Below are positions 11,601 through 24,308 of a stretch of 64,000 bases of DNA, piece by piece. Both the position numbers and the translations under genes were made by a program. The notes below the pieces were generated by a model that was given only the letters and a program-made list of their open reading frames with translations, searched no databases and was not told the DNA's origin. Numbering within the stretch: position 1 is the first letter of the stretch; every line of letters begins with the position of its first letter. Origin of the DNA: Apostichopus japonicus (lineage: Eukaryota; Echinodermata; Holothuroidea; Aspidochirotida; Stichopodidae); NCBI RefSeq assembly GCF_037975245.1, contig NC_092578.1:18626321-18690320 (forward strand). Direction: 5' to 3'.

Positions 11601-14600
11601 TAAAAAACACATCAAAAAGATGGTTAAAACTAGCTATGGCAATATCATAAAGCTGAACCGATACATCTCAAGGGAACTAAAACTGGAACAGTATTGTTTG
11701 TTTTTGTGGTTCCAATCTTCTTCGGGCAAAATAACAAAGTTGTTCTACAGATAGATAGATAAAGTGAGTGTTGGTGCAGAATTAATATCAGAATTGATCG
11801 ATTGGAGAAACAATATTGGAAGGTGATGAGAAAAAGTGATATTTTCAAAATGAGCTAGATATTAAAATCTGCTGGGAGCATGGCATGAAAATTACTTTGT
11901 ATGTATATAGAGATGGTGGTAAAATGTAGCAGAACTTGTTGGTTACTATGAAAGCTGAACGAGAACAACTGGTCGTGTTTGATATTTGATTTGGTAGGAA
12001 TATGGTATGTCACATAACAGTGTTATGTATAACAAACGATAGCAGAATGTAGCGATTATTAGTATTTATTAGAAAAGCAGAATAAAAACAGCTCTAGTTG
12101 TGTTTGATGTTTGATCTGGTAGGAACATGGTATGTCACATAACAGTGTTATGTATAACACATGATGGTAGAATGTAGCTATAAGTGGTATTTATTAGAAA
12201 AGCAGAATAAAAACAGCTCTAGTCGTGTTTGATATCTGATCTGGTAGGGACATGGTATGGGACATCATAGTGTTATGTATAACACATGACAGTAGAATTT
12301 AGCGATTAGTGGCATTTATTAGAAAAGCAGAATAAAAACAGCTCTAGTTGTTTTCGATGAACATAATGCTTCTAGCCATGCAGATGCACTTGAGCATGTA
12401 ATATGCTGTTAGTATGTTTGTAGCTCCAAACAGGTGCTTAAAATATTGACTTACTTTCCAAAACAAGCATCAGCAAGGAGCCTTCACCCTACAGCAATTG
12501 CATAGTACACATGCAAACATCAGGCCTAGCCTACTTTGCATACCCTGTACTGATAACTGATAAGCATTGGTCTGAATGGTTTATACTGTCATTAGTTGGC
12601 AACAAGAATAATTAACCACATGATATAGCTATAAATACAAATATATATGCCACATTTACTTGAACCAGAATTACTTCCAGGCAGTTCTAGAACACATTAC
12701 ACTGGAGAATTACTAGAGGTATTCTGATGAAAGCTAGAATCTTTTTATCTTATTTATTTTATTTTATTTACTTTATTTATTTACTTATTTATTAGTTTAT
12801 TATTATTATTTTTTTTTTTTTTAGTCAAATGTACTTTATTGCTTTATGCAATCTTTTCACTGCATGTTAGTACTATTTTACCCTTTGTACCATGATCTGA
12901 TATTATCACTATGGGAACTATTCCGAGAGACTACCCACCTCTATCAAGCTGTTTTCATGTACTCAAAATATTCAGAAGAAAGAACGCTCAGGGAATTAAT
13001 CTAAGATATCCAGATAGCATCCACGACATGATACAAAACCCATTACGATCAGTAACAGAGGTCAAGCTGAGCTGTCCACGGCCATTTTGGATTAATTTTA
13101 TTGACAGGATAGTCAAGAGGAAATATTTAATATTTGACTGAAGAAAGCGGACCATGTTCTACGCATCCCGGTGAAATTTGCAATCAATTCCGATGTACTA
13201 TTGTTGTTTTGTGAGATAACATTTGACCCTGTTTTAGACCAAAAATAAAACACGGAGCAAGCAGGTGTGATGTCATAGATACCCACTAACAAATTATGTT
13301 TTTTATATGTATTGCTTCAAAACTCCATTTTTTTTCTTTCTCCATCACAAATTGTTAAAAAATGAGCATATGAATACCTTTGAGATATTGATAACTTCAC
13401 ATCACCACAAAACAAAGTTGACACCCTGTCCAAACCAAGGTCCAAAACAAGAAAGTGACAAAATGAGGAAAGAACAAAACATTCTGCTCTCAGTATGACA
13501 TCACATCATATCATCTACAGAACGTATTGTGTGAAACTTTAAAGCACCTTTATGTCCTACCCAGCCTAGCTGAATCTCCCAACTCCCCCCCACCCCCCCT
13601 CCCCCTGCCCTCCACTGAAAAATCTGGCAAAGCACAGCATTTGGAAAGTAGGCATACAAGGGCAAAGTTTGTTTTCAAGACTTCAAACACCAGTTTAAGT
13701 ATTTTGAGTACTATAAACTGGTCTGGTTAGAAAAGAGTGCAAACAGCATTCCGACCGAATCATATTTCATGATTTGCTGAAGTTAAAGAGGCAATAGTTT
13801 CAAATTAAGATATAGCGTGGTGATTTGACCGATGATAACATGGGCAGGATGAAAAGCAGACCGGTACCTGGAGAGCTAATATCTGCATATCTGGGCCCGA
13901 AGTTCCGTTTCTCGAGTTCACCGAGGAACTAATTGAAATTGGGTCGAGGGAACTCATAGCTGCTAAATCCTCCTAGAAAAATAAGGAAAAGTTTCAACTA
14001 TCTCTTAAATATGAAAGTATACTTTCTTCTCGCTGGACGGTTTAAAAGTTTGACAAAATAAATAGGGAAGTGGGATTTCCTTCCATTTAGAAAAATGAAT
14101 TTTGGTCTGGAGAAGAGAAATGAGAGCAATTTTTACATGATTGTTAAATTGTAAAGAGGATATCAACTTTATTTCATTTGAAATCAAATTTTAGTTTGAA
14201 TACCAAACGCATATATGTATTTCATAATTCATAATTGTGTTTGCATAACTCCAATGCAACATAGGGAAAGGAAGGCAACCTTTTTAATGCCTGTAGTTAT
14301 CCACGCTATCAATGAAGTTGTTGCAAACTTTTTGTTGAGAGAGTAAAATGAAGTAAAACAACTTTTTGACAAATCAGTGGCTTGAGAATTGACAGGAAGT
14401 TTTACAGTTTCTATTGTTCAGCTTATATTTGGACGGTTCTTCGGATTCATAAAATGACAAAAGCAAGCAAATAGATACGATAAATAGATTTTTGCTTTAT
14501 ATCGATATATATACTGCATAATAAAAACTAAACTGCTTTATGATCGTGAAGCAAATCTATGTTAAGTCCAACCTCTGTTTGGAGGTTTTGGAGACTGTGT

Positions 14601-17600
14601 GTGTGTATTTGGTATTTGGGGGGGGGGGGGTGGTGGGGGGTGCCACTACGACAAATTTGCCATAGGTACTCTTGGTGGGATCAAGCCCTGTTGACTGCAG
14701 GATCGGAACTGCCCATTGATGAGAAATTAAATTTAGTCCGTTTATGATGGATTATACTGTGTAAGAACCAAACGGTCACTCTGAGAGTGCATTTCTTATA
14801 CCTAAAATAGGGTATCCGGCTTATCTGTTGATGTAATTTCACTGGCATCAAGAGAATGATGTTGATTTTTGGTTTTACTGAGTCAGCAAAGTTTCAGAGT
14901 GACTGCAAATTCACTCCGAGGTAAATTTGATGCAATGAAGCAAAGTGAATATACACCAGATATGGTAACCAGTATTCGTTAGAACAAATGTTACCTTTGC
15001 ACATAGAAATGTCGTATTAAAATTATTTTTGTCTTTTGTCATGCAAACGTTGCAGCTCTTTGCAAAGTGGAATGGGGGTGGGGTGGAGGGGGGTATAGGT
15101 GGGGTGGGGAGGGATTGAAGGGGAGGGATAGAAGAGGAAGGGACATCTGATACTTACAGTGTCCTTTTGTTTCTTCTGCAGTTCATTCAGTTGTTCCTGA
15201 AGTCTTGCTTCCATGTCCGACATCTCGTTCATATGCTGAGATTCCTGGTGCTCCAGACGAAACTCCAGCTCGTTGACCTGGGACTGATGGTCGACGACTA
15301 ACTTCCCAATCTTGTCCTCAAAGTCCTTTGTGACCATCTTTAACTCTGCTTTCTTCTCCTAAAAAGAAAGTGTTTGGAAACAGTGCAGTTTATGGTAATG
15401 TATTATCACATGAATGAATACAGAGGTATACAATGATAAGGTCCCAAGTTCGAGTCACTCCAAGATTAACATATGTCGTCCAGTTACAGAGTTGTTGACA
15501 ATTGACAATTCATAATCATGGACGTTAAATATGAATGTAAGAGACTGACTTCAGTCAGCTTGCGGCTTTCATAAGCTAATGATGGCTTCTTCGCGAGTTC
15601 CTGCTTGCAAACGGATCTAAAATACATACATTTATGACCGAAATAAGAGTATGCTTGCTACCTAAAATATGACATTTTCTGGCTATGAGTTTCACGTGTT
15701 ACAGTACAGTGCTTTAATAGGATATCAAAACCTTCACCGCCCCCCCCCCAAAAAAAAGGGGGCGAAAGAAGGGGCTAAGAGGACGAATGGAGGGTGACAA
15801 GGGGTAGAGGATGGAAGGGAAGCAGGGGATGAGGTACAGAGGGTGAGTTCAGTCAACCAAGATAAATTATAAAAAAACATAAAGACAAAATCAACTGCAG
15901 TATGGTCACTCATTGGAAATACTGTTCCTTAAAGATCTTTTTCAAGTTTTTCATTTTATTCTGTAAAGACAGTCTCTCCAACCAGGGAACTCTATTTCTA
16001 CAATTGTACTTGGAAAAGGGAAACAAATGCACAAAACAAGATAAAAGGGCAGAGAGGAGACAAAAATACAAAATTAATTTTTTTTAACAAAAAATACTCC
16101 AGTGATGTACTTATCAAATGCTATTGACTTTAAACACAGACAAATTTCAGTGCTAGTATTGAAATGTTTAACTAAATTTATTCTTGTTTTCAAGATATTT
16201 TCCTTTTTAAAATATGATAAATCTCCGGACGGCTCCTTTAAGGCTACATTGAATATGATGATGATGTTACCTCCCTCAGTGTAGTTATGAATGTTACTGT
16301 CAATGCATTATTTTATAAATTCTGATAACGTAATCGAAACATTTTTTTTATATTTTTTTATAACTTCACACAAACATTACAGCACTTATGGATAACATTC
16401 AACACGATTTGCCGTCCTTGACCAATTTATACTTACATTGTAAACATGTCATGTGATAAGACCCTATAAATCTCTATTATGTGTTTCATCTGAGCAACTG
16501 ACGTAATGGTCTGTGTGTTAGACTATGTAATTCAGTCACTTTCATTGAATGACCTTCTGCTGTCTAAAGGGTCGTTTCTCAAAAATTTTAAAATAAAAAT
16601 TAAAAAAAAAATAAATTATATTAAAAAAAATTTTAAAAAATTAAAAATGTGTTATAGAAACACAACCTGGACTAACATCACTGTTGTTTTCTTCTACAGT
16701 CCACAACATATCAAAATGAATTTTGTGCCAAAAGTTTACCCTTAATGGTAAGTCACTTTTTACACTGTGTCTATTTGGATGTAAAGCGATCGACGATTCC
16801 GTCTTTTTATCGTTTCTCGAAAAAAGGCTCGTCCCTCCATCGAGGGTAAATTACGAAATAATTATGTCACGACGGTTGTGTTTTTCATTCGATAAAAGTG
16901 AAAACAAGACATTTGGAGAAAAGCTTCTGTTTAACATCAATTTCTGAAATAGACTTTAGATGTTTTGACATTCAGAGTCTTATCGGGGTGACTTCTCGTT
17001 TTTTTTTTTTACGACGAGGCTCGGCACCGTCTGGTTAAGTTCAGATGATCGTCGAGGACGATCAAACTTAACACATCAAACTCTCGCCTCTTTATCTGAG
17101 GGGAAATTGATACCGCATATAAATGAGAGAGGCAAAATTTGATCAATTCTATCTTTTCTGTTTTGCCCCAAACGAATGTTGTTGTTCCTGTCTTATCTTT
17201 CGGTACTTGAAGCAGAAAGTAGAAGAGGGAATGTAGTTTACATCAACACAAACAGGAAAGTAAGATAAAAAAATATAAAAAATAAGAAAACAAGAGAAAA
17301 GAAGAACAGATAGCGTGGTAATTTAGCTGAAAGGGTCTTTTTCTTGGCATTCTACTTCTTCTGGTTACTTGCAATAATATTGACAGTTTTTGTGCTGTCA
17401 ATTTGTGTTTTCAATTCAAGGAATAAAATGGGAGGTGAGTTTTCAGAAGAGCTAGAAATAAACAACTAATATAGTTTTGTTTTTTTTAATTTTAATCCTT
17501 ACCACAACAGTTTTGATGTATTCAGTTTGCTGAGGAATAAATTGTGACATATTGTGTGATCAATCATTTTGAATTGAAAAAACTGCAAATTTTAGGTTAA

Positions 17601-20600
17601 TATTTTTCATTTCTGAAACACCTTTTTCTTTGGCCAATGTTTTATCTGGGAGAACTAAATTGGTAAGCGTTTGTGTGACGTAAGTTAATCTTAAACAGAT
17701 TTATCATTGTAGAGCTCCTTACTGATGTGACTTTGAACATGTTCTGATACTTTATCATCATTACAATCCCACAAAATAATACAGGCCTTGAAATTCAGAC
17801 AATATACTGGCCAAATGCCAGTAGATATTTGTCTTTTGCCAGTAGAAAAAAAAACAGGCACTTTGCATCTTTTTGCCGGTAGACATTAATAACGTAACCA
17901 CATGAAGAGAGGGGTAACGATCGTCAGTCAAGGAATCGGGATGACTTCCTCACCTAACGTGAGCGATGTATTACTGCTTATTATCGACAAATCTTATTTT
18001 TTGGCTGCTCCCATGAAAACAGGAGATTACGTGATGTGAACTGTAATACGGTTCCCAATGGGGAACTGGATATTAGCCATTACAAATGTTGAAGTGACTG
18101 CATTTGTAGCAAAATTTGGGTGAATGGGTAAAGTTATGAAATTCTAAACCTGAGAATTTTTCTGGACTATTCAAGTTTTAGTGCAACTTAATGACACTGA
18201 TATAGTCGACAGAGTCCAACATTTATCAACTTGTTTTCTTCGTACATGCTCACTGAAAAACTAACAGTTTCTGTTAGACTAAATTATAGGGATCAGATGG
18301 AATAAATGCACCGATTAATGGATCAGATGGAATAAACGCACCGATTAATTTTTAATTTTTAGTGGAGAAATCTAAGAGACTGTCTTTAATACTTTAGATC
18401 AACAGTAACTTCATTTGGAGCAAACCAGAAATGCTGGAAAAAAGTCTTTAAAACGTAAACTAGTCTATAACAACTTTTTTCGCTAGATACAAACTTACAT
18501 TGAGTTGTTCCTCGTATCTCTCACAGATGCTGTCGACTTCCTGGGCGTGTTCGTCTATTTGCTTCTGCAGTTCGTGGGTGACTTCCCGATGTTCTTTTTC
18601 TATCCTAGACTCCACGGAATGTCCTTTACCTGCAAACAAATAACGACACCAAAACTGTTTCCTTGACTGGAGAAAAAAAAGCGTTTCTTTCATATCAAAA
18701 TTATGATGTTACCTTTCAACATTCCGCAGCAAATTTGGATTTTTAGACTATCGCAATTGTTTAGTATAAAGAGGTCCATGTGTAAGCAAGAAAGCATGGT
18801 GATTCAATTATCCCAAAAACTTACAACGACATTAAGAGCGATAAACGTAATGACTATAGCAAGCGACAGATGTCGTAAAAGTTGAACCGACGAAACGGCA
18901 TAATTATCAATATTAAGTATGTGTCTATATATGTGTATATATGAAACGCTTTAAACTCACGTATAGCATCATCGATTGCTTTGTGAGATTCCTGTTCCTG
19001 GGTGACTATCTTTGTGTTGACCTCTCGTAGGACTTGTTTGACCTTTGACTCGTAGTCCGCTTCTCCGGCAGCTATCCTGTCGTCGCATTCCTTCTTCATG
19101 GAATCTACTTTCTGCTGACATTCTAGCTCGATCAATGCCATGGAAGACTTGTGTTCTTTACTGGAAGCGAAAAAGAAATGGCAAGAAACATGCCGATATA
19201 ACTTTAACTTAAAAAGATATTGCGTAGGATACTGGTGATATGCACTTTGTTATTGGAGGAGGAGAAAGAGGAGGAGGACGAGGAGGAGGAGGAGGAGGAG
19301 GAGAGGGGAGGAGGAGGAGGAGGGGGAGGAGGAGGAGGAGGAGGGGGAGGAGGAGGGGGGGAGGAGGAGGAGGAGGAGGAGAAAGAGGAGGAGGAGGAGG
19401 AGGAGGAGGAGGAGGAGGAGGAGGAGGAGGAGGAGGAGGAGGAGGAGGAGGAGGAGGAGGAGGAGGAGGAGGAGGAGGAGGAGGAGGAGGAGGAGGAGGA
19501 GGAGGAGGAGGAGGAGGAGGAGGAGGAGGAGGAGGAGGAGGAGGAGGAGGAGGAGGAGGAGGAGGAGGAGGAGGAGGAAAGGTTTAATATCTAGCAAGTG
19601 ACACCAATCTTTTTAGCTGAGGATCAAACTCTACTCATTAACACAAACTTAACTGGGAAATTATTGGGAAAAAAATTAAAAAAATTAAAAAAAAATACTG
19701 GGAAAAAAATGGGAAACAAAGTTTGATCTTCTGATTAGAACTCTGGTTAAGTGGGTGACCGACCATTCACCCAAGTTCTGAGCGACTGGATATTTCTGAT
19801 GTTAGGAGATGGAGTTAGTTACAGTAGATCATTTTTAAAATCCCATCCCTTCATTAGTCAAAACTTTTATATTTTACTTGTTCTATCAAAACTAGTTTAT
19901 GATGCCCAACATCACTCTTGTTGTTATAATTATTTACAGTATCTCATGCCTACCTATAAGACAGCTTTACTTTTCTCTTTCAAATCCCTTTGAAGTCCCT
20001 TTCCAGGGATATTTACCATGTAACAATCACTACTAACTCACCTCATCACCTCTAGTTGATTCTTCAGGTCATTAAGTTCTCCTTCCAGCTTTAGGGATCT
20101 CTCTTTCTCAATCTCCAATTCTCTCTGAATATTATCAGTGGATTCTTGGTTACCAGGTGGCGCTGTTCCCAGCATACTTTCCTGCACAGGTACGATCTGT
20201 TCTACGATGGGTTCTCTGGCTGCCAAAGCCAGTCGCTCTTCTGATTTCTCTCGCTCCAACCTGAGCGTTTCGTTAAGTTCGTCGATACGTTTCTCCAACT
20301 TTGTCACTTCCTCTTCGTGACTTCCTCTCAGCTGGGACAATTCCTCACCTTTGACCTTTGATTCCTCTCGTAAGGTCTCGATTTCACTCTTTTTAGTAGA
20401 AAGCTCTTGGCTATATTTTCCTTTGATTTGACTTATTTTTATCTCCGCCTTCTTTTTCAAGTCGGCAAGTTTCTGATTTTCACCTGAACTTTGGGTATCG
20501 TGAAGAGAACTGATTTGTTCTTCTAATTGTTTGACTTTTTCCTCCTTTTCTCGCAACTCCACTGCACCTTTCTCAAACTTTTCGGTCATTTCGGCTGCTT

Positions 20601-23600
20601 TCGCCGCAGCCTCTGTCCTCTCTCGGTCTACTTCTTGTAACCTGTCCTCGTAAGTTTTCCTGACTTCTTCGAGCTCGACATTATGTTTCTCGACAGATTC
20701 CTCCAGGGCTTTTAACTTAACGCCATGCATTTCTTCAATGCTGCCTTCTAACTCAGAAATCTTTTTCGCTGTCTCCTTCTCAAACTCTGCAAATTTGTTA
20801 TCTCTCTCTGTACATTCGGTTTCATGCCTTTGCTTCTCCTCCTTGGATGTCTGCTCGAGTTCCCCGACCTTCGACCTCATACTCTCCTCACCTACCTGAA
20901 CCTGTTTCTGTAGGAGAGCGATTTGCTCTTCGGAGGCCTTCAGTTTCACCTGCATGTCCAAATCAGCGTCCACCATGTCCTCTATCTTCTGCCTGTATTC
21001 TTCCAGCTGAGATATTTCCTCCTTCAACTTCTTGTTCTCCTCGTTCACCGATGAGACGGTCCCCTCGTTCTGCTTCTGGAACGATTCCACCATCTCGAAA
21101 TGTTTCTGCTCCGCTTGCTCTAGCTGATCTTTAAGTTCTTTCTCTTTGGCTTTCATCTCTTCCGAATGCTTCGTCTCTAAGCTTTGGATGATCTCTGCCT
21201 GTTTCTGTTCAATGAGGTGTACTTCTTCATCATGTGATGCTTTCATATCTACCTGGACCTTCTCCAAATCCTCTACTCTTCCAGCTAATTCCTTCTCCTT
21301 TTCTTCCATCTCACCTTTCAAAGACTGTTTCTCTTCTACCTCTGCTTTCAGTTTCGACTCCAACTGCTTGATTGCAGCTTCCAGTTCTGTCTTCTCCAGC
21401 TGCAGTTGTTCTCTCTGACTTTCCACCTCCGATTGGATCCTTTCCAAAGCTTCTGTCTTTTCTCCCTCCAAGCTCACCTTGAGATCCTTCATTTCCTTCT
21501 GAGCCGTCTCTAAATCCTTCCTCAGAGTGGCAATCTTAGCTTTGGCTTGCTCGCTCAGCTTAGCCATCTGCTTTTTATGCGTCTCTTGTTGGTTCTTCAG
21601 ATTCTCTTCGTGTTCTATTCTCAACCTCTCTAACTGTTCACCGTGAGATGCTTGTAATTTAGCAGTTACATCTTCCAAACCGATCTCTTTCTCCTGGAGT
21701 AACTCCGTTAATCTGGCTTGAAACTCATTCTCCTTTTCACTCATTTTAGCTTCCAAGTTCGCTTTCAAATCATCCTTTTCCTTCTGGTGTGATGCATCAT
21801 CATCCCGCAATTGCTGTTGCAGTCTCTCGACCTCCTCCCCCATCGTTTCTTTAACATTCCCCATCTTTGCCTCCAGTACACGGATGTCTTCTTTCAGTTT
21901 CGACTCCATCTCGTCCTTACTTCCGTCTAGTTTGATTCTCAGCTCCTCTCTCTGATTTTCAAGCTTGCTCATAATCTCTTCCATTTCCTTCTTATGTTCC
22001 TCTTTCAATGATTCCACCTGCTCCTGGTAAGTCTTGGTCATCTCCTCCATCCTCTCCTTTGCCGATGTCAGTTTTGCCTTCGCCTGACCTTTCAGATCGG
22101 TAAATTTCTTGCTCTGCTCATCTTTCAGCCGTTTCTCCCTCTGGGCGTAATCCTCCGCCAGTTTCTGCGATTCTTCATCCTTCTGTTTGATCGTCTCCAA
22201 CAAGGTCTCGATCTTGGTCCTCATGCCTTCCACGTCCGTCGAAAATTCTTCCACCTTACTCTGAAGGACGTCGGCGAGCGAGGCCTTCTCTTGCAATTTC
22301 TCAAACTGGCTCTTCAACGCAGTCATCTCCTCATGGGCGGTCAAGACCTCTTTGTTCTTGGCACTGATCTCTGTCTCCAGCTGCTGGTTCTTCTCCATCA
22401 GGGCATCTTCCCTTTCCTTCCTCTCTTTGAGTGATTCTTCGACTTGACCGACAGCATTCTGACTCTCGTCTAATCTACTGGTGACCTCCTCCTCCCTGCG
22501 TCTACATTCTTCTTCTTTAGCAATCATCTTATCTTCCCACTCCTTCTTCTCATGTTCCCACTTCTCGATCACTGCTTCACCCTGCTGCTCCATCTCGGCG
22601 ATTTTCATCTCCTTCTCGCTGAGAACCACTCGTAACTTTGCTATCTCCTTCTCCAGGCCTTCTCTGACTTCTGACAAGGAACTTTGCTTCTGCACTTCTA
22701 CTGATTCCACTTTCTGTTCCATTTCCTTTCGAAGTTCCTCCTTCTCTTGAGCCAATTGCTCATTGTGACTCTCTCGGACTGCTTCCAGAGTCTGCTCCAG
22801 GGCGGCAGAGTTCTGTCTAAGGACTTCAAGCTCCCCTTCCTTGTTTTCAAGTTCTGCTTGCACTTCCGCATGTTTCCTCCCTGCTTCAGCCAAAGCTTCT
22901 CTCTTCTCCACCAATTCCTTCTCCAGTATTTCCAACTTGTCGCCAACTTCTTCCTGTTTGCTCTTCAAATCCGAACGAAGTTTATCCAATTCCTCTTTCA
23001 TCCTCTCTGACTGCAGAGCGCAGTCCTTCAATTCTTCTCCTTGGGACCGTAATTGCTCCACATATTTTTCGTTCTCCTCCTGAGAGAGCCTTAACGTTGC
23101 GGTGACCTGGTCGACCTTTTCAGTGCTTCTCTGCCTCTCGGCTTGAATCACCTCATTTGCAGAGTTAAGCTCACCTTCTAATTTGTTCTTTAAGGCATCC
23201 ATGGCTTGCTCCAGTTCCCTCTCTTTGAATCCCGCATCTTGCAGCTGTTGTTCCTTCTGCTGCAGGGAATTCAGCGCCTCTTCTAACTTCAATCCCAAAT
23301 CTTTCGATACTTCGTCCACGGAGCTCTGCTTCTGTATTTCTGCAGCCTCCACTTTGCGAGAGACTTCCGACTCGAAATTCTCTTGTTGCAGCTTGAACCT
23401 TTCCTCAAAGTCGGCGGTCTTGTTCTCCAAGTCTGTCTTGATGGCTTCCAGATCCAACTGAGCGGACTTTAGCGACCTCTTAGTCTCTTCCAACTCTACA
23501 TTTATTTGATCCATCTCAACAGTCTTTTCAGAAACTTCCTTGTCTTTCTCCTCCTTCAAAGACTTCACTTCTTCTTCTAGTTTGGTCTTCTCTAATTCCC

Positions 23601-24272
23601 ATTCAGCTTCCACTTTCTTCAGTTTCGATTTTGTGTCTTCCAGTTCAGTTTTCAGTGCTTCCATTTCTTGAACCTTCTCCTGAAGTTGGTTTGACTTCTC
23701 AGAGGAATCAGATTGCAAGGCAGAGGTCAGGTCAGCGATGGTAGAATCTTTCGCGTTTACGTCCGTGGTTAGTTGCTGGATCTTTTCTTTCATGCTTGTG
23801 GCTTTGCTGGCAATTTTTTGCAACTGTTCCACTTTCTCTTGAACAATTCTTTCATTGCTTTGTTTCATCTCATCGATCTTCTGTTGATACTGGGTTTCGA
23901 TTTCTTTATTATTGGCCTCCACAGTCTCTTCATGCTGTCTTTGAAGTTCCTCAATGTAAGTCTTGTGTTCCTGATGGGAAAGGAAAGAAAATTGCAAAGT
24001 TCAGCGATTCCGATACATATCACCATTTGTACAATTTCTGTCGATCAAACTTCACCCTTCACATCAGAAATTTAATGTTTACAAAGATAATATCCAGGAA
24101 ATAATATGATTCCGGTGTACAAAAACAGCTATGCATCTTTACACTGGTATAACAATTTGACCATTTTTTCATACTATGTTGCAATGCGATACTGAATCAA
24201 TTATCCTGTTTCATGCTAGTTGTTTAATTTTTCATTGTACACAGAGAATCCTTGGCTAAATCTGATTAATTC

Positions 24273-24308
<36 letters not shown>

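Noticed and set aside
11972-12346. CRISPR-like array
   Set aside because: Repeats are contiguous 125-bp units without spacers, in an animal intron.
19220-19597. Open frames of poly-Glu, poly-Gly/Arg and poly-Leu on both strands
   Set aside because: Produced by the GGA microsatellite within a golgin intron; no start context or homology.
20138-23083. Several 60-95-codon frames on the plus strand
   Set aside because: Antisense shadows of the golgin coiled-coil exon; Ser/Phe/Cys-rich composition is the complement of Glu/Lys codons.
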